A stretch of DNA of 64,000 nucleotides, taken from Bog-756 sp963727955 (lineage in GTDB: Bacteria; Actinomycetota; Acidimicrobiia; Acidimicrobiales; RAAP-2). The stretch is from assembly GCA_963727955.1 (NCBI GenBank), contig CAVSII010000009.1, positions 144,148 to 208,147 of the forward strand, read 5' to 3'. Positions 43,822 through 52,439 of this stretch are shown here, piece after piece. Positions within the stretch are counted from its first letter, which is position 1. Every line of letters begins with the position of its first letter. The notes under the pieces were generated by a model, which was not told the DNA's origin, did not search any database, and saw only the letters and a list, made by a program, of their open reading frames with translations. The translations under genes were made by a program, and so were the position numbers.

Positions 43822-44640
43822 ATGATCGTCGACCTGTGGGTCAACGCCATCTCCTCGCGAGCCGCAGAAAAGTTCCTCGGACAGAAGGGTTTCGGAGCCA
43901 TCGAGGGTTTCTTCGGCAGCGACATCCGCAGTGGCATGACGACGGGGGACCTGGTGGGAGAGATGGATCGTCTCGGAGTCGACAAGGCTGTTCTGACCAG
44001 CACGCTGTCCACCGTGGATGACGAGACACTGTCCTTCGTGACTGATCAACGCCACCGGATCTGGTTGGCAGCGACGGCCGACAAACCGGACAAGCCCCGC
44101 AACCAGAGCATGGCCATCCGTTCCCGCGCCGCCGAGGGGACCGTCGACCTGGTGCGGATCTCGCCCCTGATCCACCAGCGTCCGCTCAACGATGCTGTCT
44201 ATTACCCGCTCTACGCCACGTGCGAGGAGCTGGGTCTGCCGGTGTCCATCAACATCGGCATTCCCGGACCGAGGGTCCGTTCCCGCTGTCAGGATCCGGT
44301 GCTGTTGGAGGATGTGCTGATCGACTTTCCCGATCTGGTGGTCATCGGTGCCCATATGGGTCATCCCTACGAAGAGCTGCTCATCGAGTACATGATCAAG
44401 TGGCCCAACCTGTACCTGTCCAACTCGGCCTATCTGGCCAAGTACATGCACCCGGCGCTGGTGAGGTTCATGGACTCGCGACGGGGCCGCGGACGGGTGC
44501 TTTTTGCCTCGGACCACCCCTTCCTCCCGATGGAGCGGGCGCTGTCCGCGGCCCGCTCTCTGCCCCTGACCGACCAGGCCATGGCGGAGTTCTTGGGGGA
44601 CGCCGCCGACCGGATACTGCAACCCCCCGACGAGGGCTGA
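43822..44640 (+). CDS. Amidohydrolase-2 family protein (ACMSD-like), N-terminal HxH absent
   Basis: 272 residues from ATG 43822, which has CAGGAG 6 bp before it. TIM-barrel wording includes VVIGAHMGHPYEELLIEYM, LYLSNSAYLAKY and LFASDHPFLP (catalytic Asp). The usual N-terminal metal motif HxH is replaced by MIVDLWVNAIS. This lineage may use fewer ligands or another chemistry. An SRPBCC gene follows 73 bp downstream. Confidence 0.82.
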   Translation: MIVDLWVNAISSRAAEKFLGQKGFGAIEGFFGSDIRSGMTTGDLVGEMDRLGVDKAVLTSTLSTVDDETLSFVTDQRHRIWLAATADKPDKPRNQSMAIRSRAAEGTVDLVRISPLIHQRPLNDAVYYPLYATCEELGLPVSINIGIPGPRVRSRCQDPVLLEDVLIDFPDLVVIGAHMGHPYEELLIEYMIKWPNLYLSNSAYLAKYMHPALVRFMDSRRGRGRVLFASDHPFLPMERALSAARSLPLTDQAMAEFLGDAADRILQPPDEG

Positions 44641-44713
44641 TCGCCCAACGGGCGGCGAGGCTGCCGAACGGACAGACTCGGGGCTGCCATCGCGTGATCC
44701 AAGGAGGGTGGCC

Positions 44714-45202
44714 ATGCAAGATCACCAGTTTCATTTCGACGTGGACGGGACGGCCCAAGAGGTCTGGGATGTGTTCTGGAGCAACATGCGCTCCGGGGTC
44801 AAGACCAAGGCCGTCACCATCGAGATCTACCATCCCGGCGACGAGAAGGGGAACGGCCTTGTCCGTCACTGTGACTTCGCCGTACCCCGGTATCTGCTGT
44901 CCAAAGGACGGGCACAGTCCTGGGAGTGGATCACCGAAGCGGAGTCGCCGGTGTCGTGGAAGTACGACGCCATCGGAAAGCCGCTGTGGTCGCGCGCCTC
45001 AGGCTGGACGCGCCTGGAGGAGATAGGCGGGGGGCAGACCCGGATCCATTTCCGGGAGACCTATGAGGCGATCAATCCGCTCATGCGAGTACTCCTCGAG
45101 AAGCGGGTGCACGACTTCATTTCCAAGGACAATGACAAGCTGCTCAAGGGCTACGTGGAGTACAGCCTGAGTAAACGTCGCCGGAACGAGACAGCCACCT
45201 GA
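44714..45202 (+). CDS. SRPBCC-fold protein
   Basis: 162 residues from ATG 44714 with AGGAGG 6 bp upstream. FHFDVDGTAQEVWDVFW is the first strand and helix of START-like domains; FRETYEAINPLMRVLLEKRV and the C-terminal helix follow. These small helix-grip proteins bind hydrophobic ligands. It lies in an operon-like pair with an amidohydrolase, suggesting a shared catabolic role. The ligand is unknown. Confidence 0.8.
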   Translation: MQDHQFHFDVDGTAQEVWDVFWSNMRSGVKTKAVTIEIYHPGDEKGNGLVRHCDFAVPRYLLSKGRAQSWEWITEAESPVSWKYDAIGKPLWSRASGWTRLEEIGGGQTRIHFRETYEAINPLMRVLLEKRVHDFISKDNDKLLKGYVEYSLSKRRRNETAT

Positions 45203-45229
45203 TCGTGGTCAGGTGCCTTACTCGACGAG

Positions 45230-46597
45230 TCAGCCGACGCTCTCTGCCGCCGACGCCAAGGGGACCGGACGCCCGAGGCTCCAACTGAAGGTATTGGGGA
45301 AATCTTCCAACGAGATCGATCGGGACAGGTCCGACACTGTCGGGCCGACCCGGTCCGCCACCTTTTGGAGGAGGTCGCCGTCAAATCCGAACAGATCGAC
45401 GGCGTTGAGGCCGACGATCTGCCGGATCTCCTCTTCCGGCAGCCCGCCGAACACGTAGCGCAGGATCTGCCGGTGGACAGGAGCCGCCCCCTCCAGATGG
45501 GGATAGTCGGCACCCCACATCAGCCGGTCGATGCCGATCTCGTGCCGCATCTCCGCCTCCTCGCGTTTCATGAGAGAACCTCCGAGGAACACATGACGGT
45601 CGACGTACTCGGATGGGCGGCGCGAGAGATAGGACCGCACCGGCGCCCCACCGTGCGTGTCGAAGAAGGATTCCATGTCACGGACCAGCGAAGGCAGCCA
45701 TTGCACCCCGTTCTCGGTCACTACCACCTTGAGGTCGGGATGACGGTCGAACACACCCCCGAAGATCATGAACCAGAGAGGCCGACGGGTGAAAACGAAC
45801 ACCTCGTACAACCCGAGAAAGCCTCCGTGCTTGGCGTCGTAGAGCTGCTTGGCATCGGTCGCCGTCCCCGAGGCGCCCGTGTGCAGGTTGACTACCAACC
45901 CGTTCTCCTCACATGCGCTCCACAGGGGCTCGTAGTACTCGTCGGCGTAACCCGGCAACTCGGACCGGAGCGACATGGCAGGCAGCATCACCCCACCGGT
46001 CAGACCCTGAGCGCGCGCCCAGGCGATCTCTTCGGTCGCCCGTTTCATGTCATGGAGGTCGATGGGGATGCACCCGGTGCGTCGGCCGGGTGCGGCCGCG
46101 CAGAAATCACTCAGCCACCGGTTGTAGGCCTGCAGTGCCGGCCACACCACCTCGAGCCCTTTGGTGGTATGGCCACCCAGGTACATGGCGGGTGACAACC
46201 CGCCGGCCAGTACCGGACCGGGGAAGACCACCTCGGCGTGGATGCCCTGTTCTTCGAGAACGGCCAGACGCCGACCGTCGGCGTCGGAGGCGAAGACCCA
46301 CTCGGCGCTGTAATTGGCCAGCCAGTCCGCGGCGGCCGCCGTGTCCACGCCCATTCCCGCCAGGCGACGGGAGGCCACCGCCCGCACCGGGTCCTCGTCG
46401 TCGATAACCCCGGGGTCGGTTCCGCCGAACATCGGGATGGCCACCGAGGAGAGGTCGCCATAGGCGGCCACCGCCTGGCGGTGCACGGGGTCGACGTAGC
46501 TGAGGAAGGTGTCGAGGTCGTCGGGGGCGGCGTGGGCGTCAGCAGAGACAACGACATAGGGCGCACCGGAGTTCGGATCGCCTGCCGTCTCTTTCAC
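45230..46597 (-). CDS. Amidohydrolase family protein
   Basis: 455 residues from GTG 46597, with GGGGAGG 8 bp upstream; the longer frame to 46831 is unlikely. VVVSADAHAAPDDLDTFLSY opens the barrel; LVVNLHTGASG holds a metal-ligand His; FFDTHGGAPVR and LMWGADYPHLEGAA (catalytic Asp) follow. This is the amidohydrolase_2 branch common in Acidimicrobiia and mycobacteria and usually tied to degradation of ring or isoprenoid compounds. The reaction cannot be read. Confidence 0.88.
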   Translation of the reverse strand: MKETAGDPNSGAPYVVVSADAHAAPDDLDTFLSYVDPVHRQAVAAYGDLSSVAIPMFGGTDPGVIDDEDPVRAVASRRLAGMGVDTAAAADWLANYSAEWVFASDADGRRLAVLEEQGIHAEVVFPGPVLAGGLSPAMYLGGHTTKGLEVVWPALQAYNRWLSDFCAAAPGRRTGCIPIDLHDMKRATEEIAWARAQGLTGGVMLPAMSLRSELPGYADEYYEPLWSACEENGLVVNLHTGASGTATDAKQLYDAKHGGFLGLYEVFVFTRRPLWFMIFGGVFDRHPDLKVVVTENGVQWLPSLVRDMESFFDTHGGAPVRSYLSRRPSEYVDRHVFLGGSLMKREEAEMRHEIGIDRLMWGADYPHLEGAAPVHRQILRYVFGGLPEEEIRQIVGLNAVDLFGFDGDLLQKVADRVGPTVSDLSRSISLEDFPNTFSWSLGRPVPLASAAESVG

Positions 46598-46677
46598 CCG
46601 ACTCGCCTCCCCGGTTCGGGGTGCCACACCCCTCGCCGCCCGAACACTACAGCCGAGGAGGCAAGGGGCGCTGGGGC

Positions 46678-47421
46678 TCAGCTGTCCGGCCCGAAGCCTT
46701 CCCAGTCCCAGGTCACCAGCGACTCGAATGGCGCGGCGAGCAGCAGACGTGAGGGCGCACTCGACCACACCTGATCGACCCAGGGGACGATGCTCTCGCC
46801 CACCTCGGCTGGGGGCTGGTCGAGGTAACACAGGGTGATACGTCGATCCTCTGGGCTGAACGAAGGCCTACGGATCGAGGGTGTGGTGGCGAAGGTCAAC
46901 GCTCCGGCGACGCCGTCGATGGCCACCAGTTCGGCCAGGAGTTCGGTGTGCAGGCGACGGACGAATGCGTCCTGGGCCGACTGATCGGTGGGCTCTTCGA
47001 CAATGAGGTAGATGCCCTGATGAGGCCGGAAAGGGACCACTTCGTCCGAAATCAAACTGCGAGGGTCGGCGCGTGATTCGAGAAGGCGCAGTGCCCCCCG
47101 GTACTGCGAGGGGAGGGCGGCGGAAAACCGGCCCAGCTCGGCCAAGTGCCGACCGAGCATGAGGAACTCATCGATGGTCTCGTCGACCGGCTGGCCCATC
47201 AGGTAGCAGACCACATGCTCCACTGCCGTCCACTCTTCGACCCCGGCCGCCCGTGCCGCCCGGCACGCCGGAGTCGAGGCCCAGCGCTGTCCCACCACCA
47301 TTCCCGGGATCTGGTACTGCTCGGGCATGTGATCCAACTGGTGCCATCGGAGGTAAGGGCGGTCATCGCCGGTGGTCGAATGGTCGGACAGCGAGAAGAA
47401 ACCCACCTTGATCCTGTTCAC
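46678..47421 (-). CDS. Hypothetical protein translationally coupled to an LLM oxidoreductase (EthD-like start)
   Basis: 247 residues from GTG 47421, which overlaps the stop of the upstream oxidoreductase (GTGA). It begins with KVGFFSLSDH and has RWHQLDHMPEQYQIPGMVVG, reminiscent of the EthD/dimeric alpha-beta barrel pattern, and a second strand-rich half (IYLIVEEPTDQ, ITLCYLDQPP). The tight coupling suggests it acts with the oxidoreductase. Function unknown. Confidence 0.65.
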   Translation of the reverse strand: MNRIKVGFFSLSDHSTTGDDRPYLRWHQLDHMPEQYQIPGMVVGQRWASTPACRAARAAGVEEWTAVEHVVCYLMGQPVDETIDEFLMLGRHLAELGRFSAALPSQYRGALRLLESRADPRSLISDEVVPFRPHQGIYLIVEEPTDQSAQDAFVRRLHTELLAELVAIDGVAGALTFATTPSIRRPSFSPEDRRITLCYLDQPPAEVGESIVPWVDQVWSSAPSRLLLAAPFESLVTWDWEGFGPDS

Positions 47422-48350
47422 TGTTCGACCACCGCCATCATGGCTTCGAGCTGCTCGAGATAGTGATCCAAGGAATGGTGGACGAAACCCAACTGCACAC
47501 CGGTTGCCCCCGCCGCCGCCATCTTGTCCAGCAGGGTCCGGGCCCCTTCTGGATCGTCGACCGGATCCACCGGCCGGCCGTTGCGCAGGACGACCTCGAA
47601 GGACCCCCGGCGTGCGGCCCACGCCGGTGTCTGACGCGCCGCGGCCAGCATGGCAGCGACGTCAACGGATCGAATGTTGAAGGGAACCCAGCCGTCACCC
47701 AGGGCAACGGCGCGCCGCAACGAGCGCGCCGTCCGGCCCCCGATCCACAGCGGAACGTTCGGCTGGAGGGCGCACGGGTCCATCACCACGTCGGCGTAGC
47801 GGTAGTAGGGCCCCGAGTACGCGGGCTCCGCCACCGACAGCGATGACCGGAGCGCAGCCAGAGCATCGTCTGCGCGAGACCCCCGGTCGTCGAACGGCAC
47901 CCCCAGAAGTTCGAACTCCGGGCGGAGGGAGCCCACGCCCAGCCCCAGGATCACCCGGCCTTGTGCGACCTGGTCGAGGGTTCCGTAGCGCTTGGCGATC
48001 TCGAGAGGGTGGTGATAACCGAGGACCACGACGTTGGTGGCGAATCGGATTTCTGTGGTCAGCGCGGCCAGATAGCCGAATGTGGCCAGCGGATCCCAGT
48101 AACGACTTCCCCGCACGGTGGCCACCTCGGTGGGAATGACAATGTGCTCACTGCAGGTCAGGTGGTGGTAGCCCAGTCGGTCTGCTGTTCGGGCGATGGC
48201 TGCGACGTCCTCGATGGTGCCGTGCTCCTCCCACCGAGCGTGGGCACCGGGCAGCATGGTCAGTACCGGCGTGGTGATACCGAGAGCCAGCTTCGGTCGG
48301 CCTCCAACCTCGTCCGCTCCTGGCTTCTCGCTTTCGCCCCGAGGGGTCAC
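47418..48350 (-). CDS. LLM-class (F420-dependent type) oxidoreductase
   Basis: 310 residues from GTG 48350, preceded by GGAGGAG. The luciferase-like TIM barrel shows LTCSEHIVIP, IRFATNVVVLGYHHPLEIAK, GRVILGLGVGSLRPEFELLG and PLWIGGRTARSLRRAVALGD, all typical of F420-dependent members. Actinobacteria use these hydride-transfer enzymes on varied substrates. It is coupled by GTGA to the gene at 46678. Use of F420 rather than FMN is inferred from subfamily wording. Confidence 0.88.
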   Translation of the reverse strand: MTPRGESEKPGADEVGGRPKLALGITTPVLTMLPGAHARWEEHGTIEDVAAIARTADRLGYHHLTCSEHIVIPTEVATVRGSRYWDPLATFGYLAALTTEIRFATNVVVLGYHHPLEIAKRYGTLDQVAQGRVILGLGVGSLRPEFELLGVPFDDRGSRADDALAALRSSLSVAEPAYSGPYYRYADVVMDPCALQPNVPLWIGGRTARSLRRAVALGDGWVPFNIRSVDVAAMLAAARQTPAWAARRGSFEVVLRNGRPVDPVDDPEGARTLLDKMAAAGATGVQLGFVHHSLDHYLEQLEAMMAVVEQ

Positions 48351-48514
48351 GCCTTGTCTCCTCCGGATGGGTTCGAGTGACTCGAGCGGTCGGATCGTGT
48401 GGGCTGGGTCCAACCGGGGCTGCGATTCGGTTTTTGAGGCTAACACCGACGCTGGCGGAGGTTCGGGTGGGATGGACCGACGAGGGCACTGTCCCGGTCT
48501 GCCATGCTCTCGTC

Positions 48515-49042
48515 ATGTTCGACGACCTACTGGACGAGAACCGTCGGTTCGCCGCCGGTTTCGACGGTGCCGGAATGCCGGCACGGGCGGCCAAAGGGCT
48601 GGCCCTGGTGACCTGCATGGACACCCGGATGGATCCTCTCCCCGTTCTCGGGCTCCGGCCTGGCGACGCCAAGATCATCCGCAATGCCGGGGGGCGGGTC
48701 ACCGGCGACGCGCTGCGATCGCTGATCCTGGCCACCCGGATGCTGGGGGTGCGACGTATCGCCGTCATGCAGCACACCGACTGCGCCCTGGCCTTCACCA
48801 CCGACGAGGACATCCGGCATGCCCTGGGCGCACTCGGAGTTCCCGACGCCGCGGGCTGGGAGTTTCTCGCCATGGCCGATCCCGATGCCGACCTGCGGCG
48901 GGACGTCGATGCGGTGAGATCGTGCCCACTCCTGGCCCCGGGGGTCACTGTGGTCGGGTGGCGCTATGACGTGCAGACGGGCCTGGTCGAACAGGTGATC
49001 GATCCGGTCGGCGGGGACGGCAGCGGCCCACCGGAGGGGTGA
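48515..49042 (+). CDS. Beta-carbonic anhydrase
   Basis: 175 residues from ATG 48515. Zinc ligands are Cys in LVTCMDTRMD and His/Cys in MQHTDC; the Asp-Arg dyad (CMDTR) is intact. The length and the NAGGRVTGDALRSL segment match the small mycobacterial Rv1284 type. Interconverts CO2 and bicarbonate in the cytosol. An open extension to 48377 exists but is not protein-like. Confidence 0.92.
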   Translation: MFDDLLDENRRFAAGFDGAGMPARAAKGLALVTCMDTRMDPLPVLGLRPGDAKIIRNAGGRVTGDALRSLILATRMLGVRRIAVMQHTDCALAFTTDEDIRHALGALGVPDAAGWEFLAMADPDADLRRDVDAVRSCPLLAPGVTVVGWRYDVQTGLVEQVIDPVGGDGSGPPEG

Positions 49043-49101
49043 CCCCGGTCGCCGTCTGGCAGCGAATGGGAGAGTGGCCGGACGATCGGTAATCTGGAGC
49101 G

Positions 49102-49992
49102 GTGCCGGAGATGAATGGGATGGCCCGGGTTTCCCTGAGCTCCCATGCCGCGCTCACCCGATGGGAGTTCAGCCCGTTCGCCGTCGTGGTCCTGGTGGCC
49201 GCGGTCGCCGCCGCCGTCTGGTACCTGCGGGCCCAGTGGTCGCTCTCTGCCCGCGGCCGGCACTGGAGTGCCAAACGGACGGTCGCCTTCCTGTCCGGGC
49301 TGGTCGGAATCGTGATCGCCCTGCAGTCGCCGGTGGCCAGCTTCACCATGGAGTACTTCCAAGCTCACGTCATCCAGCACCTTCTGTTGATGATCATCGC
49401 GCCACCGCTACTGGCCATGGGGGCGCCGATGACACTGGCTCTCCAGACGTCGACTCGGAGCGGGAAGATCCGGCTCCTGGCCCTGCTCAATTCGCGTCCG
49501 TTCAAGGTCCTCACCCATCCGCTGCCGGTGTGGCTCCTCTACTACTTCTCGATGTTCGCTTTCTTCCTGACCTTCGCCATCAACTACGCCATGGAACACA
49601 TGTGGGTCATGGACCTCGTCAATGTGGGTTTCCTCTTCGCTTCGACACTCTTCTGGTGGCCGCTGGTCGGGCTCGATCCCGTCCCGCACTGGCAGATGAG
49701 CCACGGGTTGCGGATGGTCAGCCTGCTGATCGGAGTCCCGATAGAGGCATTCCTGGCCCTCGCTCTTCTCAGCGACTCACGTCCGGTGGCGTCCATGTAC
49801 ACGCTGAGCTCGACCCACGCCGGCGCGGCCATCTTGTGGGTCGGCGCCGAGCTCTTTACCTTCCTGGCCCTTATCCCGGTGTTCGTACAGTGGGTCCGCT
49901 CAGAGGAGCGCAAGACGGCCCGGGAGGATGCCCGGATGGATGCTGAGCTGGCCGCCAGTGGTGCCACCACCTTCCGGGTGGTTGATCAGTAG
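49102..49992 (+). CDS. Cytochrome c oxidase assembly protein (caa3_CtaG family)
   Basis: 296 residues with about seven membrane helices. The family motif YFQAHVIQHLLLMIIAPPLL, with conserved His, is clear, as are WWPLVGLDPVPHWQMSHGLR and STHAGAAILWVGAE. These proteins are linked to copper delivery to cytochrome oxidase CuB. No oxidase subunit lies nearby in this window. Confidence 0.88.
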   Translation: MPEMNGMARVSLSSHAALTRWEFSPFAVVVLVAAVAAAVWYLRAQWSLSARGRHWSAKRTVAFLSGLVGIVIALQSPVASFTMEYFQAHVIQHLLLMIIAPPLLAMGAPMTLALQTSTRSGKIRLLALLNSRPFKVLTHPLPVWLLYYFSMFAFFLTFAINYAMEHMWVMDLVNVGFLFASTLFWWPLVGLDPVPHWQMSHGLRMVSLLIGVPIEAFLALALLSDSRPVASMYTLSSTHAGAAILWVGAELFTFLALIPVFVQWVRSEERKTAREDARMDAELAASGATTFRVVDQ

Positions 49993-50075
49993 GCCCTGCT
50001 CAGGCCAAGCGACCAGTGTGACCGGCTCAGTCGGAGCGACCAGGGTGAGCTGCTCAGGCCCTGTCGGGGCGGCCC

Positions 50076-51188
50076 TCAGGCCGAGGCGAAGGTATAGGTG
50101 TAGGGGGTCAGCTTCGGCGCGTTGATGAAGGCGGCCTTACCTTTGATGGCCACACCGACGAGGACCGCTGACGCCCCGACCTGAACGGTCATGGTTCCTT
50201 GATTGGGAAAGGTCAACACCTTGCCGGGCGGCTGGACCCCCTCGGCCAAGGGAGTAGCCGAGGTCGAGCTGGTGATCTGTACCCAGCAGTTTCCCGATGT
50301 GGCCACCGTCACCGTGTAGTGGCGGGACCCGACCGTGTAGGAAGAGCTCTGCGCACCGGTCGATGTCAGGACCACGGCCGACGACTGGTGCACAGTGCTC
50401 GATCCCGATCCCGATCCCGATCCCGATCCCGATCCCGATCCTGATCCTGATCCTGATCCCGATCTCGACGTCCCGGTTGAGCCGTGTGGTTGGGCCACCC
50501 GCAGGATGTGCGACTGGGCCAACCAGGTGGGGTTCCATCTCTGGACGGCGAAGCCGGCCACCACCACCAGCACCAGGAGGACGCATACCCAGGTGATCAC
50601 CTTGAGAGAGCTGGGGGCTCTCAGCCGCCGTCGTGCCTTGGCCACCGCCCTCTTGCTCTTTTTGATGTCCTGGCGGGGAACGACAGGGAAGGTTCCGGTC
50701 GGAGGGCCGGCGACTCCGTAGCCGAAGGCCCCCGAACCTCCCGGGCCGGCCGCCGATCCGGCACCCACCCGCGGTACCTCGCCCGTCTGTGTGAAAGCGC
50801 GGAGATGGTCGGGCTCGCTGGTGATCGTGGTGACCACATTGGTGACGGCACCAGCGGAGCTTCGCCCAGAGCCGTTGGCCGAAAGCGCCACCGACCACGC
50901 ATCGAGCATCTGAAGGGCGAGCGCATCGCCGTCGAGCCCGAGGAAGGCGGCGTAACGACGCAGTGTGGAGAGAGCCTGGGCCTGGTCGGGGAGGGCGGCG
51001 AAATCCCCGTTTTCCAGCGCTTCGATGAGAGTGATGGGTCGGCTCAACCGGTCATGCACAGCCAACAGGTCGAGCCCACGTTCCTCGCGGGCGTTCCGGA
51101 GCAGGCGACCGATCTCCTCGGCCGAGGAGATCGCCTGCTCTTCTTGGTCGTCGCGCCGACGGGTTGTTCCGCCGCGTGGCCGGATCAC
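50076..51188 (-). CDS. RodZ-like membrane protein (HTH_25, one helix, DUF4115 C-terminus)
   Basis: 370 residues from GTG 51188 with AGGAG 8 bp upstream. Cytosolic HTH (EEIGRLLRNAREERGLDLLA) and helices to about 120, a Gly-rich linker, one membrane helix (VITWVCVLLVLVVVAGFAV), then a low-complexity (SG)n linker and a beta-rich C-terminal DUF4115 domain (YTVTVATSGNCWVQI, GKVLTFPNQGTMTVQVG). RodZ proteins link MreB to wall synthesis in rods. Here no mreB lies nearby, so the role is open. Confidence 0.82.
   Translation of the reverse strand: MIRPRGGTTRRRDDQEEQAISSAEEIGRLLRNAREERGLDLLAVHDRLSRPITLIEALENGDFAALPDQAQALSTLRRYAAFLGLDGDALALQMLDAWSVALSANGSGRSSAGAVTNVVTTITSEPDHLRAFTQTGEVPRVGAGSAAGPGGSGAFGYGVAGPPTGTFPVVPRQDIKKSKRAVAKARRRLRAPSSLKVITWVCVLLVLVVVAGFAVQRWNPTWLAQSHILRVAQPHGSTGTSRSGSGSGSGSGSGSGSGSGSGSSTVHQSSAVVLTSTGAQSSSYTVGSRHYTVTVATSGNCWVQITSSTSATPLAEGVQPPGKVLTFPNQGTMTVQVGASAVLVGVAIKGKAAFINAPKLTPYTYTFASA
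50401..50466. repeat. 6-bp microsatellite in the rodZ-like gene
   Basis: Eleven tandem hexamers: six GATCCC, three GATCCT, one GATCCC and one GATCTC. On the minus strand they encode the Ser-Gly linker of the RodZ-like protein. Being six bases long, changes in copy number keep the frame. Confidence 0.93.
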
Positions 51189-51406
51189 CTGCTGTCTCCT
51201 GACTGTCCGCTTGTCCAAGCGTACCTGTTCACTGATGCTTTTCGGCAGAAGGGATGGCAAGCTGAACCGGTGCGATGGCAGCATCGCATCGGCCGTGGAC
51301 CTCGGTCGGGAATGTTGCGAGTGCAACTACTGTTGCACAAAAAGGCCATAAAGGGTGGTCGCCACGGCAGGTGACCGGGGATTGACGACGACAACGGAGG
51401 TCGGGC

Positions 51407-52369
51407 ATGCCGGCAGTGACAGTGGAAGATGTTCTGGCGCTTCCGAAGGTGGATCGTCCCTCGGACGCCACTGCGGAACGGGCGGTGCTATCGGTGACCA
51501 CGGCTCCTTCCGCACTCGAGGGTGAGGGGTTCCCGGTCCGACGGGCTTTCGCCGGTGTCGACACCAGTGCTCTGGACCCCTTCATCCACATGGACCAGAT
51601 GGGCGAAGTGGAGTACGCCCCTGGTGAGGCGAAGGGGACACCGTGGCATCCCCATCGCGGCTTTGAAACGGTTACCTACATGATTGACGGAACCTTTCGC
51701 CACCAGGACTCGATCGGTGGCGGCGGCCTCATCACCAACGGGGACACCCAGTGGATGACGGCCGGCGGTGGGATCCTTCATATCGAGGCACCCCCCGAGG
51801 GGCTCGTTGCCTCCGGTGGTCTGTTCCACGGCATCCAGCTCTGGGTCAATCTTCCCAGTGCCGACAAGATGATCGCTCCCCGCTATCAGGACATCGGAGC
51901 TTCCCAGGTGTCATTGGCGTCGTCGCCGGACGGAGGGACGCTGTTCCGGATCATCGCGGGGGATGTGGGAGGGCACGACGGACCCGGATCGACCCATTCG
52001 CCGATGGCCATGGTCCATGCCACCCTCTCGCCCGGAGCCAGAGCGGAGGTCCCCTGGCGGCCGGAGTTCAATGCTCTCGTCTACGTGCTGGGCGGGAATG
52101 GTCAGGTGGGGAGCCAGGGGCAGCCCATTTCCAGCGGCAAGTTGGTCGCCTTCGGACCCGGTGACTTTCTGACTCTGGGCGCCGATACGCAGCAGGAGTC
52201 GCGTACACCGAATCTGGACGTCCTCATTCTGGGCGGACGGCCTATCCGTGAGCCGGTCTACGCCTACGGACCCTTCGTAATGAACACGAAGGCCGAAGTG
52301 GCCCAGGCCTTCGAGGACTATCAGGCCGGACGGCTGGGCACGATCCCCGCAGAGCACATCGGCTCGTAA
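51407..52369 (+). CDS. Pirin-family bicupin
   Basis: 320 residues; two cupin domains. The metal motif is WHPHRGFETVTY, followed by GDTQWMTAGGGILHIEAPPEG. The second cupin (FNALVYVLGGNG) has weaker ligand motifs. Some pirins cleave quercetin, others act as regulators; the role here is unknown. ATG start. A short stem-loop separates it from the convergent monooxygenase gene. Confidence 0.92.
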   Translation: MPAVTVEDVLALPKVDRPSDATAERAVLSVTTAPSALEGEGFPVRRAFAGVDTSALDPFIHMDQMGEVEYAPGEAKGTPWHPHRGFETVTYMIDGTFRHQDSIGGGGLITNGDTQWMTAGGGILHIEAPPEGLVASGGLFHGIQLWVNLPSADKMIAPRYQDIGASQVSLASSPDGGTLFRIIAGDVGGHDGPGSTHSPMAMVHATLSPGARAEVPWRPEFNALVYVLGGNGQVGSQGQPISSGKLVAFGPGDFLTLGADTQQESRTPNLDVLILGGRPIREPVYAYGPFVMNTKAEVAQAFEDYQAGRLGTIPAEHIGS

Positions 52370-52370
52370 C

Positions 52371-52386
52371 CCGGGTCCGAACCCGG
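52371..52386. terminator. Stem-loop between convergent pirin and monooxygenase genes
   Basis: CCGGGT-CCGA-ACCCGG, a 6-bp perfect stem 1 bp after the pirin stop. No T-run. It could work in both directions. Confidence 0.4.
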
Positions 52387-52439
52387 CCGGCTGCTGGCGG
52401 AAGCGGCTGGGTCTGGGACCGGTCTGGCCCGGCGCTTCG

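Noticed and set aside
48377..48514. 46-residue N-terminal extension of the carbonic anhydrase
   Set aside because: Not protein-like and not typical of the family; ATG 48515 fits.
50401..50466. CRISPR or iteron array
   Set aside because: Hexamer microsatellite without spacers, coding for a Ser-Gly linker.
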